DNA of 64,000 nucleotides from Adenophora triphylla var. japonica (lineage: Eukaryota > Streptophyta > Magnoliopsida > Asterales > Campanulaceae). Within the stretch, counting starts at the first letter, position 1. Every line of letters begins with the position of its first letter. This document shows, in pieces, positions 44,280 to 55,442 of the stretch. The stretch lies in assembly GCA_022495995.1 (NCBI GenBank), contig JAFEMH010007507.1, positions 1 through 64,000 on the forward strand. The letters are read 5' to 3'. Both the position numbers and the translations under genes were made by a program. Below the pieces are notes generated by a model that searched no databases, was not told the origin of the DNA, and saw nothing but the letters and a program-made list of their open reading frames with translations.

Positions 44280-44746
44280 CTATTGCAGAAGGCCTATCCA
44301 CAATCTCGGCCAACTTGTCGTTCCAAAGGCGGGCAAAGTAGACAAATCCCTGTTATCTTCTTGAATGACGCTTTCTAGGTTCTTCTTCATGACGCTTTCT
44401 AAGTTAGCTGCCCTCTCAAATGTTTCAGGGAAATATTGGGTTAAAATCTGAGGCGAGACTTTCTTGGGAAGATGGCCCAAACATAAGAGTCAACGTAAGC
44501 AATGGGGCAAGAATTTACCTTGAACTTGTCAATAACCGACATTTTGAACTTTTTTTTTGGAAGAGCCGTCATAGTGTCTACAAGCCAAGAAGATTGATGG
44601 AGATTCGAACTCAAGCCCCTATTCAAATTGAGTCCACTAAGGCATTGGTAAATATAAGCCATGAGTTTTTTGACCATTTCCGTCTCGGTGATTTCCTTGG
44701 CTTCCTCATTCTTCATGTGGTTGGTGACATAGGGGGAATCTAACAA
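44280..44746 (-). pseudogene. gag fragment of element G
   Basis: Two overlapping frames encode consecutive parts of a gag-like domain. FKMSVIDKFKVNSCPIAYVD and SYVWAIFPRK are followed, after a one-base frame change near 44465, by VSPQILTQYFPETFERAANL. This parallels element F's LELFDGSACPKTHLDTYTLA and SGALKWF segment, which supports a Tat-type gag. Stops and the shift make it inactive. Confidence 0.6.
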
Positions 44747-45311
44747 GCGAGCTTGCCACCAATCATCCCTACGTTGAGCATCTCATGTGAGGGTGTCAAG
44801 TTACTCTTTCATGGCTTTCATCATATCAAATGTCTCATTGTTGGAAGGATTATCACAGCCATCGTTGTTGTTATTACCGACCATTAGAGCAGACTTGATA
44901 TCTCTGCGGATTGAACCTAAAGGAGAATGGACCCCCATTAGTTTCGAGCAACATGTCGATTTGAGGAGGAGCTTGACAAACACACATTAGGCACACGACT
45001 CACCATATAAGAAAAAGACTCTTTTTTATTTATTCCTAAACATCGTTGGAAGGACAAAAGTCCTTCTTGGTGTTTCAACCTAGATTACTAGATTAGTGGA
45101 ATCGTCACACTAATATATAGACCATATCGCGGTCCCATATACTATTCAGATTCCACCATTTTCTTTCCAAACTTAAGCACGTAGGGATTTAATTAAATCA
45201 ACATCATGAAGCATAAACGTATAAACATAAATTTGACCATAATAACCACAAGCTTTTTTTGAATGAAACATCATGTGTGGTTGGTGACGTTGGCTCAAGG
45301 ATATTCTGACA

Positions 45312-45973
45312 TGGTAGAAAACTAATAAGATGTAAAAAATAGAAGAAAATAGTACCTAAGTTTAGAAGACCTCCAGGAATACCTTTTATTCAAGGGTTGC
45401 TTTCTTATCTTGAGCTCGCTTTGGAAAAGGAGAAGTTTTATGTGTGTATATTTGTGTGTGTATTTGAACGTGTTTGTGAGTTTTGAGAGAGGTTTAGAAG
45501 TTTTAGAGATAGTTAAAGCGCGTTTCTGGCTTAAAGGTTGTTTTTTTTTAAAAGGGGGCTTGAGGTTCCCTTTTATAGGTGAAGAGGAAGTAAGAGGGAA
45601 TGTTTGAATCCAAAAAGATTTGTTTGCCCTAGATCAAACCAAGAGTAATGAAATGGCGAGTTACAAAATCAAAAAGAGAGAAATTTTTGAAGGGAAATCA
45701 GTCACTGATTGCAAAACTCGTGTGAGTCCCGTATAGTGGGTCAAACTCGCACAAGTTTCGCAACCATGGTGTGATTCACCCAATTTTCAGAATAGATATA
45801 TGACAGAAAAGATACTAAAAGTTGACTCCGTTATACAATTTAGTCCAAAACTAACATAATCAGTTAGGAACTTAACGATATTATACAGAAGTTAACGAAA
45901 AGAAATAAATAAGAATAAAAAGAAAGACTATGTATGCAATCGGGTGTGAGCGGTACAAGACTGGGTGTCTACA
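45312..45973 (-). repeat. 5' LTR of element G
   Basis: 662 bp. Begins (minus) TGTAGACACCC at 45973 and ends CTACCA at 45312. TATA box at 45571-45577. A partial third copy is at 47678-47830. Confidence 0.6.
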
Positions 45974-46880
45974 AAACTAATGATGTCTCGTGGCATAATT
46001 GGCATCGCGCAGCCCCTTTGGATAGGCCGCGCTGCGTCTTTGGGTAGCCCCATCAGACTACTGCTTAGTTTGTTCCCATTACATTTTAAGCAGGTTTTGA
46101 GTAGTCCGGTGGCCCTATATAGAATCCGCATTGGTTTTGCGGACCAGAAAATTCTTTCTTGAACCTATACTTTAGCATTGTAAATTTCCTTTTTGCATAC
46201 CTTTAAAACACATTCTGCAAAATCACTATTTTAACCAGAAAATGTATATAGATACTGCAAACTACTTGCACTTTTATCTCTTATACACTTCATACTACAT
46301 CCATAACCTAGAATGGTCGCAGATGCAACTCGAAAGGTCTTACTACGTCTCTCTTGTGCACACGGGACCATCCCCACTACCCTTATCCTCGCTAGTGTCA
46401 ATCATGTACAATCCATTTTGCACTCTTTGTTCGAGACTTGGTTTTTGACTTTTTTTTCCCTCATAAAGCTGTTAATGCATATTCCATGTGGGTCAATCCT
46501 AAGTTAACGCCTGGTCATGATCCTTTTGAAAAACAAGTTAAGGAGAGGTAATGCAGAATTTTTGCAAGAAATTTTATACCAAAATGGCAGGTTTTTACAA
46601 AGTTGACCGGATCTTGGCACACGCACTGACTTGTCTTTGATTAATGTCAAGTATCCACTGACCTTTATAATGAGGCATTATTCCTTAGTTCCGTTCTTTT
46701 TTCGGTCAGTGGAATTCTTTTTCCTAGGATTATTTATCATCAGGAGTGTTGCAGTAGTGGTGGAATATAAGGGGTCTATAGACCTAGTACTGGACACCAC
46801 TATTCCAGGATGTAGGTAGTTGTGAAAAAGAAGAGAAATATTTTCCAACCATTTTAGGATATTTAAAAGATTGTTTTAAG
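45974..46880 (+). repeat. Tat-type 5' leader fragment Y, first copy
   Basis: From about 46040 it matches 47829-48676, and more distantly the leaders of D (52340-52460) and F (61460-61560), for example CACGGGACCATCCC and TTCGAGACTTGG. Non-coding. It ends at TTTTAAGTAAACTT and is joined there to a copy of G's leader. Confidence 0.6.
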
Positions 46881-46889
46881 TAAACTTAT

Positions 46890-47677
46890 ACACGCATAGA
46901 CATAAATTTGACCATAATAACCACAAGCTTTTTTTTTGAATGAAACATCGTGTGTGGTTGGTGACGTTGGCTAAAGGAAATCCTGACATACTAAACTGAC
47001 GGAGTCACATAGTGTATGTCTTAATCTATAAATGTGTGGTTTGTGCAATGGCTGAAGAGGCTTATAGGCTACCCGTTGGTGTGGTCTTTGGAGCACGTAG
47101 TGGGCCGAAGATTACTACTTCACGATAAACCAATGTCATTGGAGGTTGGAATCCCCTTAGGTGGGCCTCGAAGGGTTTGGGGTTATACTTGTGAGACTAG
47201 ATAGTAAGAAATTCATATAGGAAGCATGCACGTGGTGTGAGGCAATTTTATGTGAGAAAAAAATTTATTACATAAAATAAAAGGGAGAGAAAAACAATTA
47301 AGCACATAGAAAAATAAAGATTACAACTTCAGAGTCACACGTATAATTGGTAAAAGAAATAAAACAAAAAAAGAAACAGTAAAATATTTAAGGGCCTTTT
47401 AGGCCTATGCTTCAATTCCTGTCTGTCCCTGTTCTAGCAAGCCCATATTAGCCTTCTAGAGGGCGAAAATCGCCCGAATTACGCAGGGGCAATGAAACTC
47501 ACCTGTATTGGGCATCACTGCCCAGATTCGCCTGAATTGGGTTAATTTCCAGAAATACAAGAGTTTAAGGAAATACCCCATTCCCAAAATTGTTAACTAC
47601 CCCTGCAAAAATGGTCCGTAGAACAAACATGTAAAGCGACCTTCAAAAAGTATCCCTTTTGATGAGGATTTGTTACA
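46890..47677. repeat. G-leader copy and diverged LTR-like sequence
   Basis: 46890-46992 repeats 45205-45308, including ATAAATTTGACCATAATAAC and GTGTGGTTGGTGACGTTGGC. The rest, to 47677, holds GGGCGAAAATCGCCCGAATT and further words like those in the G LTR. It may be an older related LTR; boundaries are unclear. Confidence 0.4.
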
Positions 47678-48676
47678 TGCTAGAAAACTAATAAGATGTA
47701 AAAAATAGACGAAAATACTACCTAAGTTTAGAAGACCTCCAGGAATACCTTGTATTCAAGGGTTGCCTTCTTATCTTGAGCTCGCTTTGGAAAAGGAGAA
47801 GTTTTATGTGTGTATATTTGTGTGTGTATTTGGGTAGCCTCATCAGACTACTGCTTAGTTTGTTCCCATTACATTTTAAGCAGGTTTTGAGTAGTCCGGT
47901 GGCTCTATATAGAATCTGCACTGGTTTTGCGGACTAGAAAATTCTTTCTTGAACCTATTCTTAAGCATTGTTAATTTCCTTTTTGCATATCTTTAAAACA
48001 CATTCTGCAAAATCACTATTTTAACTAGAAAATGTATATAGATACTGCAAACTACTTGCACTTTTATCTCTTATATACTTCATATACTATATCCATAACC
48101 TAGAATGGTTACAGATGCAACTCGAACGTTCTTACTATGTCTCTCTTGCGCGCACGGGACCATCCCTACTACCCTTATCCTTGCTAATGTCAATCATGCA
48201 CAGTCCATTTTGCACTTTTTGTTCGAGACTTGGGTTTTGACCTTTTTTTTCCCTCATAAAGCTGTTAATGCATATTCCATGTGGGTCAATCCTAAGTTAA
48301 CACATGGTCATGATCCCTTTGAAAAACAAGTTGACGAGAGGTAATGCATAATTTTTGCAAGAAATTTTATACCAAAAATGGCAAGTTTTTTCAAAGTTGA
48401 CCGGATCTTGGCACACGCACTAACTTGTCTTTGATTAATGTCGAGTATCCACTGACCTTTATATGAGGCATTATTCCTTAGTTCCGTTCTTTTTATCAGT
48501 CAGTGGAATCCGCTTGCCCAGGATTGTTTATCCTTAGGAGTGTTGCAGTAGAGGTGGAATACAAGGGGTCTATAGACCTAGTACTGGACACCACTAATCC
48601 AGGATGTAGGTAGTTGCGAAAAAGAAACGAAATATTTTCAAACCATTTTAGGATATTTAAAAGATTATTTTAGGTA
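47678..48676 (+). repeat. fused G-LTR fragment and leader Y, second copy
   Basis: 47678-47830 matches the first ~150 bp of the G LTR (45312 onward). At about 47829 it jumps to sequence matching 46040-46870. The pair therefore shows a segmental duplication with a ~580-bp internal deletion. Confidence 0.65.
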
Positions 48677-48889
48677 AACTTCTAAAAATAATAATTATTA
48701 ACTATATGTTGCATGAGCTCGAGCCTTTAGCCATACGATTCCAAGAGTTTACCCCGAGTCTAAAAAAGTACCTCTCTTCTCCCACAGCGAGCAAGGTGTG
48801 GGTGAGAATTTCGGTTTGTCGACTTTTTAGTATTGAGGTTCCAGATGAATTCATCCATTCCGTCCGTGTCCTTTGCTTAGTATTTTGGG

Positions 48890-49183
48890 ATGGCCTCAGG
48901 TGATAACGGTAAGGGAAACGCTACCCCAATCGGCGAGAACCTCCAGACTAGAGAAGAATTGGTTCAGGCTTTGGAAGCCACCAGGAAGCATCAGGAACAA
49001 CAACAAACTTGGTTTGTAAAGATCATGCATTGCCAAGTAGTTTCTGTGATACCCCAACATGATGGAACTTTTATCGAAGTCACTAAATATGTCAATACTA
49101 ATGCTCAGAACGTCATCGATAATACTAACCCCTCATGCAATCAGAACTACTGTGGATGTGCCGATATCTGTAGCGATTTTTGA
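48890..49183 (+). pseudogene. Tat-type gag N-terminal stub (element I)
   Basis: MASGDNGKGNATPIGENLQT starts in the same context as gag of D (53235) and F (62385), about 200 bp after the leader's TGTTGCATGAGC. It continues through a Gln-rich helix (EATRKHQEQQQTWFVK) and DGTFIEV, which parallels DGTFTVEE in D. After 49183 the sequence passes straight to 3' untranslated-like DNA. The rest of gag and all of pol are deleted. Confidence 0.65.
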
Positions 49184-50000
49184 TTTTAAGAGAGTCATCA
49201 CCATCGTTTTTAAAGGAAAAATCATGGATTAACATTTTTCTTTAAGAGCTTCTAGGTTCGGGGGTCTGGTTATGAAGTGGGAAGGTGTTAGGTACCCACC
49301 TCGCCCGATCCGTTAGGATCGTTCTTTCTAATTTGTGTGTTTGCGCGTTAAAAATGCAAGAATGTTCTTTAATAATTAACGAAAAACTTAACGGAGTTTG
49401 TTATACCTGACCTTGAATGCCTATCGGATACTGAAGAATGGCTATGGGACCTCGTTAGACTTGAATTTTCTTAATCTTCTTCAGTTGTGATGGGCGAAAT
49501 CTCATAGAGAGCGGTCTCTATTGAGATGAGGTTTATGGGAGGGCTTTTATTTAATGGGGAAATTTAAGGGACTTTACTTTATAATGGAGGAATTTATTGG
49601 GCAGAGTGTTTGTTAGGAAAGTTGGCATTTTTGCAACTTATCTGTATGCAAAAAAGTAAGTTGCGTGCCTGCTATAGTCTTCGGATGTGAAAGACGTTGA
49701 GTGATATATGGATACTATATTTCCAAACGGGGTGAAGTGTTCCTTCTATAGGTGGAGGGAAAGAACGGTTACTGAGTGGGGAGCTTATCTCGCTGGAGAT
49801 CGGTCCACGTTCTAGATTAATTGGAGACTACGTTTGGTGTTTTGGATAGCCGAACGTAATCTCCAAGCAAAAAATTGTCAAAAGGGGAAAGAACGGTTAT
49901 TGAGTGGGGAGCTTATCCGGCTATGACTACATTTGCACGTGCTTTTCATGCTCTTCTGTCCCGTGCACTTCACATGCTGGTGGGTACATTCAAAAGAGGG
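49184..50000 (+). other. 3' untranslated-like region of element I
   Basis: Contains GAAGGTGTTAGGTACCCACC and CCGATCCGTTAGGATCG, sequences of the sort found near the 3' end of Ogre/Tat elements. It ends in a purine run (AAAAGAGGG, 49992-50000) right before the next LTR, a plausible polypurine tract. No coding sequence seen. Confidence 0.5.
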
Positions 50001-50004
50001 TGTG

Positions 50005-51715
50005 TGTAAGTACCCCAATCTGGGTCGTTAATATTCCGTCAGCCCAAATTAATGATTTATGATCATTTAGGGGCATTTTGGACATTATTTTGACAATTTG
50101 AATGAGGAAGGACCTCTTAGGAATAAAAAAATGGACAAATACCTCGCTGGAAATTTGTCATTTCCAATAAAAAGGGAATATTGACCAAGAGCAAAATGCC
50201 AAAACTGCTTTCTGCACAGGATCAGGCACGCTGTTGGGGTCATCCGCGCGGATGAGATTGTACCTACAATCTTGTCCATGCGGATAAGATTGTCATCCAG
50301 ATAACCTATAAATACAGCCCTTCTCCCTCAGTTTAACAACACAGAAAAAACCCAAAAAATACGAAAACCTACTGTTATGCTGCCAAAATCCATTCCCAAA
50401 TAGCCATTCACACCTTCACAATTCAAAATCCACACCAAAATCCAACATCAAATCCATCTCAAACCACCCCTAAGCCTTTGAAACCTTCAAACCCTACACA
50501 CAAGTTCAAGAAACATTGGTAATACCCTTGTTCTTCCCTACTCAAAACTCACTCATACATACATTTTCATACATAAATGATGTAAAGTGGTTGTTATTAC
50601 TTGTTGTTTGAACTCCCCTTCCCCTCTTGTCCCAAGGATCCAAGAGGATCTCCATGGAATCCATTTCCATGGATGATCTTCTAAGGTGATCCACATTCTC
50701 CTTTACTTTTATGTCATTCCCCACTCCCCTTTTACATTACTTGGTACTTGCTTGCTTGACCTAGAAGATCGTCATTTTGGAGTCAATCTCCATATGTGAC
50801 CACTTCTAAATGGTCCATAATCTTTACTTCCTTGCAAATCCCCCTCCCCATGTCTAAGATGCTCACCTTGGATCATTTTCCTTGGATGAAAATCATCTAG
50901 ACTTACAAAATAGGTCACACAAGATGTAGGAGATACACTTGAGTATAGATCTCAAGGATGGTCATCTTATGACCACCTTAGAGATCTTCCTCTAAAAGTT
51001 GATACATCTTGACCTAGCTCTCTTGTCAATTTACTTTTTTATGTCAAAATCCCCCTTCCCTCTAGCAAATGAAGTGTTTTCAAAGTCCTAATGTACCCCC
51101 GGGATGGCTTGGTTAAGTGGATTCATCAATTATGACCACTAACCAAAGTCTAGGGAAAGAGAGGACAAAACATGGATGCCAAAAATCCAAGCAATCCTTT
51201 CATTTTCTGTTCACAGTTACATTTCCAGTTAAGTCCTGTAAATCCAGTTAACTTTCTGGATATCACAGTGACTAAACTGGAAACTGTAAAATATATTGAG
51301 CTGCAGGGCTATCCGCGCGGATAAGACTGCACTACTTTCTTGTCCATGCGGATGACATTGTCACCTACAAACAGTTCCTCACTTTTCTGTTATTTTCAGT
51401 TTAATCATTATTTTTAACTGTTTTTCAGTTCAGTCCCTAGAATTTCAATCATTTTCAAAAAACTCCCTTTTTAAGAAAGTCCCTTTTTTAAAACAAACAC
51501 ACACACACACACAAAAGTTTTAAGTGAGGAAGACTCGTCATACGAGGCATTCCGGTTGAACGCCAAACGTTCTTCCCGGAGTGTAACGTGACCTCCAAAC
51601 TCATTTTCTCTAATTTTAGGTTTTTTTTCAAAGTTTTGGCCCTTAAACTAAAAACGGCGTGGCGACTCCGATAAAAAATGATTTTCGCGAAAAAGAAAAA
51701 TCGGGCATCATCACA
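50005..51715 (+). repeat. Tat/Ogre-like LTR D
   Basis: 1.71 kb, from TGTAAGTACCCCAATCTGGG (start could be 50001 because of TG repeats) to CATCATCACA. TATAAATA at 50307-50314. Carries ATCCGCGCGGAT palindromes at 50242 and 51311 and a related GTCCATGCGGAT at two sites. It is followed by a tRNA-Arg-type primer site (51717, TGGCGACTCAGCTGGG, one mismatch). A polypurine tract on its left and a primer site on its right suggest one LTR shared by two elements. Confidence 0.75.
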
Positions 51716-53234
51716 GTGGCGACTCAGCTGGGAAAATAAATAAGCTTTTTTTTTTTAAATAAAAATAAAAAAATGATACTAAGTATATAGGCGGGAAACC
51801 ATTAACCTTCCTGTTAATGCCTCCTTATTGGAGCCGGGGATAAATTATTGTATAACAATGCCACGTACTAGGTGTCATTTCAAAAAAAAAAACTTGTTTT
51901 TCACAATAAATAAAAACTTGTTTTTTCAAAAAAAAAAAAAAAGCTTTTGTGGGTCAAACGTCCGTCCCAACACTTGAAACCTTTTGTTGTGTGTGTGTGT
52001 GTTTTCCCACGAGGCGTGGATTTCGGTTTGACCGTCCCGGAAAAGTCAAATTTCGACTGTCGGATCAATTTCTTTAACTGTTAAACTTTATGTGCTTATG
52101 TGCTTACATGCTTTAAAAAAAATAAAAAAATTCGAAAAAGTTTTCAAGAAAAAAATAATTTCTTTTCAAAAAAAAATCTTTTTTTGCATGCATCATCCTT
52201 TTAAGACACATTTGAAAATTTCTGTTTTTACTAAAAAAAGAAGATAGACTGTTGCACACTACGCGGACGTTGAGCGTACACTGCACACTACGTCCTTAAC
52301 CCGAGAAATCTCAGTAGCAGCCTGGGAGGCCTTATTACGCCTCTCGGTGCGAGCACGGGACGACCCAAACATCCATTGGTTTACCCTCGTGTCGACCCTG
52401 CACTTGTCCGTGACACACTTTTTTCCGAGACTCGATTGGTTTTGGTCCGGTCCGTGTCAGACTGTGTCAGTGCATGCCCCATGTAGGTCAAACCCTAGTC
52501 AACGTGCCAAGTCAAGACCCCCCGCGGACCTAACTCAGTCGAAGTCATGCCGGTTTCCCGTCATGAACTTTGACTCAATCTTGACTGGGGCTCGAACTTT
52601 GACTTTGACCCGCACGGCTCATACACCGGCTCCCAGGTATGACACTGAGTCATCAAGGATTAACGCTCAGTCCATGTCTAATTACTGCTTAACCAATGAC
52701 GAGTCAAGATCCCTTGTGTACTTTTATCAGTCAGAGTCATGCCGATTTTTCGTCAGGCACTTTGACTCGATCTTGACCCTCGACGTTGGCCTTGCTAGTA
52801 ATTTACATCGAGTGCGCATTGAGACTTCATGATCCGCCAGACCTTAGGTTCGTTTTCCTTTTTGGTCGGTGGGACCCGCTTGCCCTACGTAACCCTTGTT
52901 CGAGGTTATAGGTTGAGGGTCCGCAGGTGTAGTGATGGGTCCCACTGATCCAGGACTGAGAATAGCAAAAAAAAAAAGAGCAATCTTTTCCAACCGCTTA
53001 GGTTTTAATAAAACACGTTTTAAGTAAACGGAAACAAATAACCGCATGTTGCATGAGCCCTGAGCCCAAACACCTACCATTTTTCTTCAACTCCCAAAGT
53101 CTGAACCTCCCTTATATCTCCCTCCCATTGCACCTCGCAAGGCTTGGGTACGGACACTGGGTCACTGTCTGGCTAGTTGGGAAGAATCAAGTGCATCGTC
53201 AGCTTCACCGTTCGCTTCAACTCCGATTTTCAGA

Positions 53235-54505
53235 ATGTCTGCATCAGCTGGCAACAATGGGGACAATACCACTCCGCCTCCCGGGATCCCTCAGACAGAC
53301 CATCATTGGATCCAGTTGGTCGAACAAATGAGACTGCGGCAGGAAGCACAAATGAACAGCCTTCTGGAGGCTATTAGGAGCCATGGTTTGGCCGCCAGTC
53401 TTAATCCCGATGGCACTTTCACCGTGGAAGAGGACCCTAATCCCACTCTCGGTCGCCCCGAATATGTCAGGATGCCACCACCAGCCTCCTATGCGACTAC
53501 TGCCAGAACCCCTGCTTCTCGACCTATAGGTCAGCCGATCCCCAAGAAACAGCTCAAAATACCGCCTTCACAGTTTGATCTAAAGTAGCAGTCAGGGATG
53601 GGTCAGTTCGGTTTTTCTCAGCAACAGTCAAATGTCCCTCCTCAGAATGGCACCCACCGGGCAAATCCCAGTGCTTCCCGAGATGTCCAAACAGATATCA
53701 GCAAGGGAAATGAGACTTTACCTCCAGGAAGCTTCCGAACAATGGAAGAAGTATGGTTAGCCGTCAGGGCTCTCGAGGAACGCCAGAACGAGCAGCAGGC
53801 CTGGATCGAGGAAGCCACACGCCATTTCGGAACCTTGACAATTCCCCAGCTGAGTGGAGCTCCCTTAAAGGACAAATACGTGCCTGCTCCTCCAGTTTCT
53901 AATATCTCTCGTTACCCCTCGGGACCCAATCATTTGCTTCCAGGCGAACCCAGCAATCAGCATATCGAGGCCCCAGACCCACAACCAGCTGTCGAACACA
54001 TTTGGTGGGATGTCTGCGACTGTCCCGATTGTCTCGAGAGAGATTACCAAAATGAAATCAGGAAGACTGTCCCCCAAAGCGGAGAACAAAGCCCTCTTCC
54101 CAACAAAAGTTGAAGGCAAGATATGAAGCTGGTGATCTAATAGTGGGAACCCTCGGAGAGCCATCCAGAAAATTTGATTACTATGTCATCTATTCCAGTA
54201 AATCCCCTCAATCCAACTCAACTCAAAACCGCTCCAGCGCAGCTCAGCCCGAGGCTCCAATCCCACCACCAGCTGTCGAACACATTTGGTGGGATGTCTG
54301 TGACTGCCCAGACTGTCTCGAGAGGGACTATCAAGATGAGATAAACGAGGATCGTCCTACCAAGAAGAAGAAAGCTTCCTCCCAGCAAAAGTTGAAAGAA
54401 AGGTTCGAAGCTGGTGATACTAGTGTAGGGACACTCGGGGAACCATCAGAGAAATTCGACTACTATGTCCTCTACCCTAATGAACCTAAGCCGCGGCACA
54501 GATGA
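53235..54505 (+). pseudogene. gag of element D with duplicated CDCPDC module
   Basis: Starts MSASAGNNGDNTTPPPGIPQ, with an amphipathic EQMRLRQEAQMNSLLEAI and DGTFTVEEDPNPTLG. A TAG at 53586-53588 interrupts an otherwise continuous frame to 54113, and a -1 shift near 54066 follows. The C-terminal part holds two copies of a ~95-residue module: AVEHIWWDVCDCPDCLERDY ... SSQQKLK ... VGTLGEPS ... KFDYYV. They begin at 53985 and 54269, 284 bp apart. The Cys spacing (C-x-C-x2-C) is not the usual CCHC knuckle. It probably packages RNA, but this is inference. Confidence 0.7.
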
Positions 54506-55442
54506 CTGCACAATCTTGAGGCCCGCAATTCAAGTACCAATGAGGAGTAGCTATGATAGGGCCTACCCATCCTTAAGTGAAAATGTTAAAATAGTCTTTT
54601 AGTCAACCTTCGTAGGCTCTAGTATTTTCTTTTCACCTAAGTCCTTCATGGGCATCTGCTATTGTAGTCCACTATGGACAGGGTAGTTAAATATCTAACT
54701 TCTGTATGAGTATTTCTTTTTTTCTCGCCAGACTCGAGACACTATTTAGTACTTAATGAAATGGTCTTATTCCAAATGATCACTCGTATTGCTCAATGCT
54801 TGAACTACGACGGCCTGAGCTCCTCACAATAAGGAAACGTAGGCAACCAAAAATGATCCGTTCATAAATGCATTTCAAACTGATGAAGGGTCCTGGGCAA
54901 TCTGGTGATCGTTTTGGATAAAACATGCTCCCAGATGTCTCGACGAGTCTTCTTTTCTACAACATAGGGAAAGTAGAGCTAAACACTGATGTCTGTCAAT
55001 AAGGGCTTCCATACACCTTTCCATGACCATGCTCTCTCAAAAGAGCCAAATCTCAGAATGAGTTCTCTTGTGCCTTCTTCAAATAATACAAGTCAGGGAT
55101 TCGTCCCCACCTTTTGAAAAAAAAATGCCCTTGCAGGTATACACTTCTAAAAATCTCTTTTGTCCGGTTGACTAATTCTCTAAAGAAAAATAAAGAAAAT
55201 GTAGAAGGATGGGTTAGCCCTTTCGCTACATGGCAACTCAATCCTCGTGGGCCATCCAAGGAACAACGGCGCAACCCCAGGTTTAGAGACCCGTAACTTG
55301 GGAAACAATCCGGAAGGCTGCCCAGTCAGAAGCCAGTAATGCTCAATATCCCCAAGCTCAGCCCCTCACCATTGCTAAGCTCCGGGAAACTTGCAACAAA
55401 ATCAGTCAGAACCGGTGGCCAGTTGCTAAGCAAGCCCCTCCG
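54506..55442 (+). other. gag-pro intervening region of element D
   Basis: About 940 bp with stops in all frames. Ogre elements are known to splice an intron within their coding region, so this could be one, but no donor-acceptor pair can be proven. It contains the conserved stem element at 54802-54848. Confidence 0.45.
54802..54848 (+). other. conserved stem-forming element of Tat retrotransposons (in D)
   Basis: Reads GAACTACGACGGCCTGAGC ... AACGTAGGCAACC. CTACG and CGTAG can pair. It matches the minus-strand 43339-43386 in element G despite little other similarity between D and G. Confidence 0.6.

Larger units (their letters stand above)
39571..45973 (-). mobile_element. minus-strand Tat-like LTR element G, decayed
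   Basis: Related LTRs lie at 39571-40239 and 45312-45973. The right LTR has a minus-strand TATAAAA at 45571-45577 and starts TGTAGACACCC. Reading leftwards come a leader, a gag fragment (44746-44280), a conserved hairpin region (43386-43339), a low-coding stretch and an 88-bp tandem array. No protease, RT or integrase motifs were found, so it is non-autonomous or badly decayed. Target duplications could not be confirmed. Confidence 0.6.
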
